64,000 nucleotides of DNA from Salinispirillum sp049115955. GTDB taxonomy: Bacteria > Pseudomonadota > Gammaproteobacteria > Pseudomonadales > Natronospirillaceae. The stretch spans positions 123,265 through 187,264 of the forward strand of contig JAGDZJ010000003.1 of the NCBI GenBank assembly GCA_049115955.1, in the 5' to 3' direction. A program made the position numbers and the translations under genes. Shown here piece by piece: positions 35,312-43,873 of this stretch (its first letter is position 1; each line of letters begins with the position of its first letter). The notes beneath the pieces were generated by a model that was not told where the DNA came from, ran no database searches, and was given only the letters and a program-made list of their open reading frames with translations.

Positions 35312-37651
35312 ATGGCCCGACTACACAACCTTGGTTTTCCGCGCATTGGCGCGCACCGAGAACTTAAATTTGCGCAAGAGTCTTACTGGAAAGGCGAGTC
35401 CTCCGCCGAATCTTTGCAATTAACCGCCTCTACGTTGCGCAAGCGCAATCTGACGTTGCAAAACGACCTAGGCTTAGATTGGATCCCGGTCGGCGATTTC
35501 TCTCTATACGACCAAGTGCTGGATACCAGCTTTTTGCTCGGTCATCTTCCCCGCCGTTTTCAGCGCGAGCAAGATATTCCCGTGCTGGATCAATACTTCC
35601 GCGTAGCGCGTGGACGCTCGCGTCAGGGTGCTCCGGTCGCAGCCGGTGAAATGACCAAATGGTTTGACACTAACTACCACTACATCGTTCCAGAGTTTGA
35701 GGCCGATACTACCTTCACGCTGAACGCTGAAAAATTGCTGAACGAAGCGCAAGAAGCGGCCGACCTGGGCGTCCCTTTTAAACCGGTTGTTTTGGGACCA
35801 TTGAGCTATCTGTTCTTAGGAAAAGACAAAGATAACGGTATAAATAAACTGGATCTGCTTGACCAACTTTTGCCCATATATGCGGCCCTACTGGCCCGAC
35901 TGAGCGAAGCCGGCGCACAGTGGGTGCAATTGGATGAGCCCATCCTGGCGTTGGATCTGGACGCCGCATGGCAACGCGCTTTCCAACAGGCGTACAGCAC
36001 GCTGGCGAAATCTAGCGAAACGTTGCCACGCATCTTGCTGGCAACTTACTTTGGTGCCCTACAAGACAACTTAGCGCTGGCGCTCGCACTGCCGGTTCAA
36101 GGTCTGCATATAGACGCCGTGCGCGGTAAATCTGAAGTGCCGCATGTGTTGGCAGAATGGCCGAACGACAAGGTGCTGTCGCTCGGGATCATCGACGGAC
36201 GCAATATTTGGCGTACTGACTTGAACGATGTACTGAGTTGGTTGGAACCTATACACGCTCAATTAGGCGAGCGCCTGTGGATTGCTCCGTCTTGTTCGCT
36301 GCTACACGTCCCTGTCACCCTGAACGACGAAACCCAGCTCGACCCGGAGCTTAAATCATGGCTGAGTTTCGCCGAGCAAAAGCTACAAGAATTGGCGCTG
36401 CTTGGGCGTGCGTTAAACGAAGGCCGTGCCGCAGTGCAGGCTGACTTGGACGCCAATGCGCAGGTTATCAACAGTCGTCGTACGTCAGATCGCGTAACGC
36501 GAACAGCCGTTCAGCAGCGCTTGCAGGGTTTAACCAAGACGCTGTTTGAGCGCCAGTCGCCTTATTCCGTGCGGGCTGGGCTGCAACGCGAGCGCTTCCA
36601 GCTTCCGGCGTACCCCACCACCACCATTGGGTCTTTCCCCCAAACCCCGGATATTCGTCAGGCACGGCGTCGTTTGCGCGCTGGCGAGATTGATAGCACC
36701 ACTTACGAACAAGAGATGAAAGCTCAAATCACGCTGGCCGTGCACGAGCAAGAAGACTATGAACTCGACGTGCTGGTGCACGGCGAAGCCGAACGGAATG
36801 ATATGGTGGAGTACTTTGGCGAGCAGCTAGATGGCTACGCGTTTACTCGCTTTGGTTGGGTACAGTCGTACGGCAGCCGTTGCGTGAAGCCGCCATTCAT
36901 TTACGGTGACGTAGCGCGTCCGCAAGCGATGACGGTAGACTGGAGCGCTTATGCGCAGTCGTTAACCGACAAGCCGATGAAAGGCATGTTGACCGGCCCG
37001 ATCACCATGTTGCAATGGGCATTTGTGCGCGACGACCAACCGCGCCAAGTCACCGCGCAGCAAATCGCTCTGGCCCTGCGTGATGAAGTGGAAGACTTGG
37101 AAGCTGCGGGCATCGGCATGATCCAAGTGGATGAGCCCGCATTCCGTGAAGGCTTGCCATTGAGACGAGGTGACTGGGCGCATTATTTGGCGTGGTCTGT
37201 TCAGGCGTTCCGTTTGTCCACCGCCGGTGTACGTGACGACACCCAGATTCATACGCATATGTGCTATTCGGAGTTCAATGACATCATGGCGGCCATTGCC
37301 GATTTGGATGCTGACGTCATCACCATCGAAACATCACGCTCTGATATGGAGCTACTGGATGCGTTCAATGACTTCGCGTATCCGAATGAGATTGGGCCGG
37401 GCGTGTATGACATTCACAGCCCGAATGAGCCGGCCGTGGAGCGTATGGTCAAACTGATGCAGCTCGCGGCGGAAAGAATTCCTGCCGAGCGCTTGTGGGT
37501 AAACCCGGATTGCGGTTTGAAGACACGGCAGTGGGATGAAGTACGACCCGCTTTGCGCAACATGGTGGAAGCCGCAAAGCAATTGCGGGCCGGCACGGCA
37601 AAGCGAGCATTCAGTCAGGGGGCTGACGTCTTGCAAAAAACTACGGCCTAA
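35312..37651 (+). CDS. metE: Cobalamin-independent methionine synthase
   Basis: MetE transfers the methyl group of 5-methyltetrahydropteroyl-triglutamate to homocysteine to make methionine, without vitamin B12. The 779-residue protein has the two-domain TIM-barrel layout, with N-terminal LGFPRIGAHRELKFA and the C-terminal zinc site. The zinc ligands are H649 and C651 (HTHMCYSEF) and C734 (NPDCGLKTR); their spacing matches E. coli H641, C643 and C726. GGAG at 35301-35304 sets the ATG. It is divergent from metR and its last 11 bases overlap the convergent patatin gene. Confidence 0.97.
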   Translation: MARLHNLGFPRIGAHRELKFAQESYWKGESSAESLQLTASTLRKRNLTLQNDLGLDWIPVGDFSLYDQVLDTSFLLGHLPRRFQREQDIPVLDQYFRVARGRSRQGAPVAAGEMTKWFDTNYHYIVPEFEADTTFTLNAEKLLNEAQEAADLGVPFKPVVLGPLSYLFLGKDKDNGINKLDLLDQLLPIYAALLARLSEAGAQWVQLDEPILALDLDAAWQRAFQQAYSTLAKSSETLPRILLATYFGALQDNLALALALPVQGLHIDAVRGKSEVPHVLAEWPNDKVLSLGIIDGRNIWRTDLNDVLSWLEPIHAQLGERLWIAPSCSLLHVPVTLNDETQLDPELKSWLSFAEQKLQELALLGRALNEGRAAVQADLDANAQVINSRRTSDRVTRTAVQQRLQGLTKTLFERQSPYSVRAGLQRERFQLPAYPTTTIGSFPQTPDIRQARRRLRAGEIDSTTYEQEMKAQITLAVHEQEDYELDVLVHGEAERNDMVEYFGEQLDGYAFTRFGWVQSYGSRCVKPPFIYGDVARPQAMTVDWSAYAQSLTDKPMKGMLTGPITMLQWAFVRDDQPRQVTAQQIALALRDEVEDLEAAGIGMIQVDEPAFREGLPLRRGDWAHYLAWSVQAFRLSTAGVRDDTQIHTHMCYSEFNDIMAAIADLDADVITIETSRSDMELLDAFNDFAYPNEIGPGVYDIHSPNEPAVERMVKLMQLAAERIPAERLWVNPDCGLKTRQWDEVRPALRNMVEAAKQLRAGTAKRAFSQGADVLQKTTA

Positions 37652-38810
37652 TAAAAGGTGAAACGAGCGTGTCCCAGGGCTCATCGCTCTGAGCGCGCTC
37701 AAATCCGTATTGTTCAATACGCTCCATCCAGGCGCGGTTGAACAAGTCGGTTGCACCCGGCTCCGTCGCCATAGTGGACGGAATGCCAGTGTGGCGCACG
37801 CTCATGGTTAAGCCCGGCACATCATAGCTGACGGCCAAAGCCAAGTATTCCAAACGCTCCAGAACCTGTGGTTGCTGCGCCCATAACATCGCCCAACGAC
37901 TGCGACTGTCCAGTGCTCGTCGCTTACTCGGCTGCAGGGCCATCATATCCATGTGCGTCCAAAGGTTCAAAATGACCCACACACGGACTTCAACGTCATT
38001 CGTAATGCCTCGTTCGGCCAGCAGTTCGGCTAATTGGCGATACTCATCCATTCCATACAACACCAGCATATTAGACACTACCCCACCATCGACATGTAGA
38101 TGGTCGTCGATCATGCGTGGCGGAAAAATACCGGGAATTGCCGTACTGGCATAGAAGCGGTCGTGTACTCCCGACAAGTCATTGCAATCACCCATTTCTG
38201 TATCGAGACTCCACACGCGGCCAGTTGCTAAATCCAGATTGGTGGTGCCAATGAACAATTGGCGTCCCTCAGCAAATAGGGGTTGCAGGGAATGGCAATA
38301 CTCGACGTCCATGACATCAGCGATGGTACGCTCATACCGGCTCGTGTTGACGATGCCGCCCGTCGGCCGTAACCAAAACCACCAGTCCAGCGTGGGCGCG
38401 AAGCTGTCCGCGGCGTTGCGAAATAGATCAGCACCCATTGCTAGATCATCGGGGTTGTTAAGCGCCACAAAGGGCACCTGTAAGGCACCGGTACTGATGC
38501 CGGTGATAATATCAAATTCGGGCATCGGAGAATCGGCATGCTGCTGCCAGCCACGCATAAAGCCAATGCCATACGCGCCGTTTTGCCCGCCACCCGACAA
38601 CATCAGAATATCGATGTGTTCAGATTGCTGAGCAACCACCCGGTCAGCCAATGTAACTAGAGATTGTGTTACAACGCGCTCCTGGCGCGCATTTTCGGCG
38701 GGAGCGGCCTGCACAAGGTCGTCAATGCTGCGGTCCGTACGAGAAACCGACGCACAAGCGCTGGTAAGGGCAACCGCGAGCAGTGCAGTTACCGATAAGA
38801 GTTTTTGCAC
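37641..38810 (-). CDS. Patatin-like phospholipase lipoprotein
   Basis: This is a predicted lipoprotein lipase/phospholipase of the patatin family. The signal peptide ends in the lipobox TSAC with C19. The oxyanion hole is SGGGQNGAYG (72-81), the nucleophile is S106 in GISTG (104-108), and the catalytic aspartate is D241 in HVDGG. This completes the Ser-Asp dyad, so it should be active. The 389-residue size suits a surface-directed or periplasmic enzyme. It is on the same strand as the lipoprotein and TraF-like genes 67 bases upstream, which suggests an operon, and it overlaps the 3' end of metE by 11 bases. Confidence 0.9.
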   Translation of the reverse strand: MQKLLSVTALLAVALTSACASVSRTDRSIDDLVQAAPAENARQERVVTQSLVTLADRVVAQQSEHIDILMLSGGGQNGAYGIGFMRGWQQHADSPMPEFDIITGISTGALQVPFVALNNPDDLAMGADLFRNAADSFAPTLDWWFWLRPTGGIVNTSRYERTIADVMDVEYCHSLQPLFAEGRQLFIGTTNLDLATGRVWSLDTEMGDCNDLSGVHDRFYASTAIPGIFPPRMIDDHLHVDGGVVSNMLVLYGMDEYRQLAELLAERGITNDVEVRVWVILNLWTHMDMMALQPSKRRALDSRSRWAMLWAQQPQVLERLEYLALAVSYDVPGLTMSVRHTGIPSTMATEPGATDLFNRAWMERIEQYGFERAQSDEPWDTLVSPFIRP

Positions 38811-38877
38811 GGAGTTATTCTCCTTTATAAGTGATGTCCTTTTAGTGCGATCTGAAAGTTAAGCGAGAGCAAAAACA

Positions 38878-40413
38878 CTAAAACACTAGATCATCGAATA
38901 AGCCTTCACAGTCTTGTTGCGACCTAGGGCGCGCTCTAGGGCTACGATTGGGCCCCGATGTATTGAGATTGTCGGAAGCAGTTTGCTCATAATCATAGAC
39001 CTTATTGCCCTGATCACCATCCAAGATACTGTTTTCAACCGTTTCCTTAAATTCGTCATCCGTGAGCTTGCGCAGAATGCTGTCACGCGCTATGACGGTA
39101 CTCGTCAGTAAGTCTTCCAGTTCAATCCAGCTTTCCACCGATTGCGGTTTCGCCCAGTTACCTCGGAAGTAGCGAATGTCACCATCGTCCAAACGAACAC
39201 AGGTTGCCATGGGTCCATTGGTGTCTGTTGTTTTGCCATCAATGTAGCGTACAAAAACCTCGTCCTCACCTTGCAAGCCAATCACTAGGTACTGGCCCTG
39301 CCAGCCGGTCGGTAGGGTGCCGAGTGCATTGTCATCGGATGCAGTAGCAACATCGTCTCCATCAATCAGTGCATCGGCAATACCCGGCAAGTCGTACTCA
39401 ACATTCAGATCATTTGCGAACAGAGAGACTAATGCATCGAAATCAACCGTTGCGGTAACTGTCGTTTCGATCGCTACATTATTTTCTCGAATAGCACGAC
39501 GAACCATTAAGTACATCACTTCAGAAGCTAACAAACGACCTTCTATTTGATCGTCGTCGCCGGGTGCTTCTAAATTCAGCTCTTCGTAAAAACTACTTAA
39601 AGCTGCTAATGTTGTGTCAGCTATCTCGCGACGCCCCATCGAAACGTCACCAAATAAATCAGTCAGCACTGCAATATCGGCATCGACAAAGTCCATTGGT
39701 GGTTTTTCTTCGTCTACGATGTAAGATGCCATCGTTTGCATGATCAACCACTGATTCACCGCGCGCTGTTCACTGGATACGCCATCCCCAGTCATATCAG
39801 ACACTAAATGTTGAATAGCCTGAATCACATTCGCATTGGCAAGCATCTCAAGCTGTTCTGCTGTTTCCGCAGCGGAAAAGTCAGTCGTCAGATCAGCCGC
39901 GTCTAATCCTAACGCGGTCATCAGAGCTTCCCGTTGCGCAGCGCTCTCGGCGGCGGCCAACAACGAAGTGAATGGCGACATGATGTTCGGTGTACTCGAA
40001 CGCTTAGCCGCTTGTTCCAGCGTTGTTTGCAGGGCTATAGTGCCGCGCAAGCGCTCGCCGGTTACCAAATCACGCCCGCCACGCGCGCGAATAACGAGAC
40101 CGTCTTGGCTGCTGCCGTGACGAAGGCAAAAGCGAAATTCAAACGCCGAGGAGGGTAGCGCGCAGTAGTTCATACCGGTTAGCGGGTTGTAACTGAAATA
40201 GCCATCAGAATCGGTGAAGGCGCGCGGCTCACCCGCGTCTCGGTCGTTGTTGTTATTGAGATCAACCCACACGGTGGCTCCGGCGATACGACCGTCAACC
40301 ACTAGCCCGTTCAGTCCGACCCGGCTATCCACACCACTGCCGTCTTGGGGGTCGCACGCCACCAACACCAGGGCGGACAGTGAGAACGCTAAGGCGCGAA
40401 GACTGCATTTCAT
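38878..40413 (-). CDS. Large lipoprotein with SdrD/B-like domain
   Basis: This is an exported lipoprotein of about 511 residues of unknown role. The signal peptide ends in LVAC, and a GGAGG site before ATG 40413 favours that start over an upstream in-frame ATG at 40557. After the lipid anchor, residues about 32-65 show a short carboxypeptidase-regulatory or SdrB-like unit (VDGRIAGATVWVDLNNNNDRDAGEPRAFTDSDGYF in part), often calcium-binding. The rest is a helical region with no recognised domain, ending in a basic/Ser-rich tail. It sits 19 bases downstream of the TraF-like barrel gene, so the two are cotranscribed. Confidence 0.8.
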   Translation of the reverse strand: MKCSLRALAFSLSALVLVACDPQDGSGVDSRVGLNGLVVDGRIAGATVWVDLNNNNDRDAGEPRAFTDSDGYFSYNPLTGMNYCALPSSAFEFRFCLRHGSSQDGLVIRARGGRDLVTGERLRGTIALQTTLEQAAKRSSTPNIMSPFTSLLAAAESAAQREALMTALGLDAADLTTDFSAAETAEQLEMLANANVIQAIQHLVSDMTGDGVSSEQRAVNQWLIMQTMASYIVDEEKPPMDFVDADIAVLTDLFGDVSMGRREIADTTLAALSSFYEELNLEAPGDDDQIEGRLLASEVMYLMVRRAIRENNVAIETTVTATVDFDALVSLFANDLNVEYDLPGIADALIDGDDVATASDDNALGTLPTGWQGQYLVIGLQGEDEVFVRYIDGKTTDTNGPMATCVRLDDGDIRYFRGNWAKPQSVESWIELEDLLTSTVIARDSILRKLTDDEFKETVENSILDGDQGNKVYDYEQTASDNLNTSGPNRSPRARPRSQQDCEGLFDDLVF

Positions 40414-40432
40414 ATTCGAATCCTCCACCCTA

Positions 40433-41812
40433 TTAAAACGCCACATTGAGTGACAACGACGCCGAGGCGCTGCGAAATGCATTGGCTTGTTCGATAGCAT
40501 CACCGTTGCGCAAATCTTCAAAATTCGCCGCCATGCTGCCATCCATCTGCAATACATTGAAGAAGGTTAGGCCTAAACCAAATTGCAGAAACTCAGGGTC
40601 TTGTAAGTCGAGCTGCATACCGAAACGCGCTTTTGGCCAATACCATGCGTCGGGCACCAGCATTACACCACCAGTAAACACTTGACTGCGCTCGCCGAAC
40701 AAATCCGTCGCTGCCCAAAGATCCGCAGAACCACCCACGATCACTTCGTAGCCGTAGTTGTCGAAATAACGCGCCGCTTCGACCGTGATCCGAGGCTCCA
40801 TTCGATGCTCCTCTTCCAACGAAATCTTACCTACCGCTGCGAAGTATTCTGCGTTAAAGCAAGCGGTCTGCTCGTCTTCGTTGGTGATGGCCGCACAGTC
40901 TCCGCCTAGTGTGTTGTAAAAAAAACGTGGGCGATTGATATTGTAAGCAGTAACACCAACATGGCCCTCACGCCGTTGAAACAAAACGCCGATATCGACC
41001 GTCGCCTTAACCTGTAAGTTGGGCGCAAGCACGCTGTCTATCAGTTCAGTCTGTAGATCTTCGACGTAACCATTTTCCGCTGTGGCCAGTGAGGTTATTG
41101 GAATCACTTGCTTGTATAGATCGCCTACGATGACGTTGGTACGCGCCCCGACAATCGTCCGAGCACCTAATACATTCATCGTGGGGAAAGGCTGCGCATA
41201 GCTGAAGCTGAAATTTAATATCTGTGATTTCTTCAAATACACCGATGATCGAGTATCTATTGCTTCAACTGGATCGAAGTCATCATCATCTAAATCATCG
41301 GCTTCGGCATCTATGCTCAGAGGCGCATACAGCAGCGTCCCGCGAGCGGAAGTCATACCCGACAAACTGAAAGTGATCGGGCCGTTGAGCGCGATGAATT
41401 TCAATTGCAGCGGAGTAATAGGCATGTTCAGTATCGCTCCACCTTCGGCAAAAAACTGATCGTCTAAATTGCTTAGGCCGGCATTCAAAACATCTTCTAC
41501 CTGCTCGATCCCATCGTCTTCAAAATCTGCTTCATCCAAGACGTCGGACACATCACCAGCAAAACGTAACACCTCCCCAGCACCACCCGCATTGAGATAC
41601 AAAGACGTATCGAAAATACTAAAACGGGCTTCATTGGTGTTCATAAAGCTCATGGCAGGATTGTATCGACCGGAACTGGCTAAATGAGGATGACTCATAC
41701 CAGCCATACTGACACTCGATCCCGAAGGGACGTACAGTTGATTCGAGGCTACAACATGCGCAGACGCCATCAATAGCGCACTGCCCATGACAACAAGGTT
41801 CCTCATACCCAT
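40433..41812 (-). CDS. TraF-like outer-membrane beta-barrel protein
   Basis: This is a predicted outer-membrane beta-barrel of the family often annotated as conjugal transfer protein TraF. Despite the name, there is no conjugation gene nearby. The signal peptide ends in VVAS. The mature protein has Gly/aromatic-rich strands throughout, a central DDLDDDDFDPVEA acidic loop, and a C-terminal strand ending in SLSLNVAF, whose final aromatic residue suits BAM recognition. GGAG lies before ATG 41812 (4 bases) and ATG 41806 (10 bases); either could be the start. A longer start at 41848 is less likely. The gene heads a minus-strand group with a lipoprotein and a patatin lipoprotein. Confidence 0.78.
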   Translation of the reverse strand: MGMRNLVVMGSALLMASAHVVASNQLYVPSGSSVSMAGMSHPHLASSGRYNPAMSFMNTNEARFSIFDTSLYLNAGGAGEVLRFAGDVSDVLDEADFEDDGIEQVEDVLNAGLSNLDDQFFAEGGAILNMPITPLQLKFIALNGPITFSLSGMTSARGTLLYAPLSIDAEADDLDDDDFDPVEAIDTRSSVYLKKSQILNFSFSYAQPFPTMNVLGARTIVGARTNVIVGDLYKQVIPITSLATAENGYVEDLQTELIDSVLAPNLQVKATVDIGVLFQRREGHVGVTAYNINRPRFFYNTLGGDCAAITNEDEQTACFNAEYFAAVGKISLEEEHRMEPRITVEAARYFDNYGYEVIVGGSADLWAATDLFGERSQVFTGGVMLVPDAWYWPKARFGMQLDLQDPEFLQFGLGLTFFNVLQMDGSMAANFEDLRNGDAIEQANAFRSASASLSLNVAF

Positions 41813-42053
41813 GACGCTCCATTGATGGTGTGGGACTGACTGATTCATCGAGCTTACATGCAGTGTAGATGAAAGCTCAGCGAAGTGGCGAATATTCGTT
41901 GTTAGCCTATACCCTACTGTTTCAGGTTCTCGACCAGTACTATCATATTAACCGCCCACAGCTATTCTTCAACAACCTATTCAAATTGGCATGCAATCGC
42001 TTACGAAACGACTACTATGTGTTTAATAGACATGGAATTCGGCAGTTCAAGCT

Positions 42054-43829
42054 ATGACTTTTTTGTTTCGAGTATTGGTTATATCGTTTCTGACCATGGC
42101 ATTGACCTGCTCGGCGCTTGCACAAGCGCCGATGTCGACAGTTATTAAACAACCCAGTGTCGATCTCGGTACCGACTGGCATTATCGCTGGGGTGACTCA
42201 CCATTTGACCAGCAAAACAAACCGCGATGGATTACAGAGGATGACCCAACCGCTTGGCAGCATCTTGGATTCCCCAGCAACCCTCCTGATCGTCAGGGCC
42301 GGACGAACGCGTGGTTCAAAACCGAATTGCCAGAAAACCATTGGCGTGACCCTGCTCTCTACATATACAGCATTGATCTCATAGCCGAGTTTTATGTCGA
42401 TGACGAGCTGATCTACCGCTACGGTACATTTGATCAAGATGGGCAGGGACGGTTCATCGGCTGGCCATGGCACATCATTCTTTTACCGGAAGACTTCGCC
42501 GGAAAAACACTCTACGTCCGTACCTATTCCAATTACCCCGATATCGGCCTATGGGGTGAGATCATTCTAGGCCCGCACATTGTCCACCTGCAAAGGATGG
42601 TCAAAAGCGATGCGTCCAGCTTGTTCATCGGTGCGCTCTTGATTCTAGTGGGACTGTTCTCTGGCATATTTTGGCTAGCTAACCGAGCAATGTTGACCAA
42701 CATATATCTTTCAACGTTCGCATTGTGCTTAGCGGTGGTAGTACTGCACCAAGCGCAGCTGAAGCAATTGCTTCTTTTTGCTCCTCTGGGGTGGGAGATT
42801 GTCGGTGCACTCGCTTACTGTGCTTTAGCAATACCGCTCGCTGGATACGTCGAACAGTTCAGTGGCCGTGGCTGGCGTGGTTCATTGGTGATACTTAAGT
42901 GGGCGGTTGCAGCCTTGGTTACCGTGTCCGCCGTATTAGCCCTCACCGATATTGTCAGCATAGCGAACCTGTATCCGGTCTTTGATGTCACGTTGGTGAT
43001 CAGCTTATTCATCATAGCCGCGCACGTGGTATACAGCATTGTAAAAGGCAATGCTCAGGCGCGCGTGGTATTGCTTGGACTGTTTATTTTGGGCGGCTTT
43101 TGGATCTATGACATGGCCACCGCCCATGGTTTTCTACCTTGGGATCGCCAGCGCACCGAATGGGGCGCGCTTATTTTCGTGCTCATACTTTCGGTGCTTT
43201 CGTTCCGCGTTTTCATCAACCTGCAACGCCAATTAATAGACCTGACAGAGATTCTTGAAGCCAAGGTCACAGAGCGCACCATTGAGCTCGCCCGCCGCAA
43301 TGATGATCTGTCACACGCTAACCAGCAGCTGCACAGTTTAGCCACGACCGACCCGCTGACAGAATTGTGCAACCGCAGGCACTTCTTCGATTGCGTCGCA
43401 ATAGAAATAAAACGCACCCGCCGTACGAACATGCCGCTGTCGATGTTGGTGATGGACGCCGATTATTTCAAAGAGATTAACGATACCTATGGCCATGCCA
43501 CGGGCGACCGAGTGCTACAAGATGCCGCCAGCATCTGTCGCTCGGTCGTGCGTGATACCGATATATTCGGCCGTATTGGCGGTGAGGAATTTGCTGTTTG
43601 TTTGCCCGAAACCGATGAACAGGGAGCCCGAGGTTTAGCGGAGCGATTACTGAGCGCGTTGCGCAATACGCCCATACACTTTCAGGACAACACGGTGCAA
43701 TTGACCATGAGTATCGGCATTGCCACCCTGGCAGTCACCGATCACGATGCGGATACGCTGTATCAACGCGCCGATGCTGCCATGTACGATGCCAAGCACA
43801 ATGGCCGCAATGGTATCGCGGTGCGGTAG
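42054..43829 (+). CDS. Membrane diguanylate cyclase with 7TMR-DISM-like sensor and GGEEF domain
   Basis: This is a predicted inner-membrane sensor that makes cyclic-di-GMP, 591 residues long. After a signal sequence (about 1-24), a periplasmic beta-sandwich (about 30-175; WFKTELPENHW, LYIYSIDLIAEFYVDD) resembles the extracellular domain of 7TMR-DISM receptors. Seven hydrophobic helices follow (about 185-395), then a short coiled-coil and a GGDEF domain. The active motif is GGEEF at 509-513, with an RxxD inhibitory site (RDTD) five residues upstream. The protein therefore looks active and feedback-controlled. Its stop codon is part of a palindrome. It diverges from the TraF-like operon. Confidence 0.92.
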   Translation: MTFLFRVLVISFLTMALTCSALAQAPMSTVIKQPSVDLGTDWHYRWGDSPFDQQNKPRWITEDDPTAWQHLGFPSNPPDRQGRTNAWFKTELPENHWRDPALYIYSIDLIAEFYVDDELIYRYGTFDQDGQGRFIGWPWHIILLPEDFAGKTLYVRTYSNYPDIGLWGEIILGPHIVHLQRMVKSDASSLFIGALLILVGLFSGIFWLANRAMLTNIYLSTFALCLAVVVLHQAQLKQLLLFAPLGWEIVGALAYCALAIPLAGYVEQFSGRGWRGSLVILKWAVAALVTVSAVLALTDIVSIANLYPVFDVTLVISLFIIAAHVVYSIVKGNAQARVVLLGLFILGGFWIYDMATAHGFLPWDRQRTEWGALIFVLILSVLSFRVFINLQRQLIDLTEILEAKVTERTIELARRNDDLSHANQQLHSLATTDPLTELCNRRHFFDCVAIEIKRTRRTNMPLSMLVMDADYFKEINDTYGHATGDRVLQDAASICRSVVRDTDIFGRIGGEEFAVCLPETDEQGARGLAERLLSALRNTPIHFQDNTVQLTMSIGIATLAVTDHDADTLYQRADAAMYDAKHNGRNGIAVR

Positions 43830-43871
43830 GTCGGGGCTTCAGTCCGGCTATCGGATGTAGCCCCGACCTAC
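43826..43871 (+). repeat. Long GTAGG palindrome at the cyclase stop codon (REP-like or terminator)
   Basis: GTAGGTCGGGGCT (43826-43838) and AGCCCCGACCTAC (43859-43871) are perfect 13-base arms around a 20-base loop, which itself holds TCCG/CGGA arms. The first arm contains the TAG stop of the cyclase. The convergent channel gene begins its stop only 3 bases later. There is no T-tract. The GTAG head recalls REP elements of other gammaproteobacteria; I found no second copy here. Confidence 0.6.
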
Positions 43872-43873
43872 AC

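Noticed and set aside
40433..41812. A conjugation or type IV secretion gene, because of the TraF-like family name
   Set aside because: No relaxase, pilus or ATPase gene is nearby, and the protein looks like a general outer-membrane barrel.
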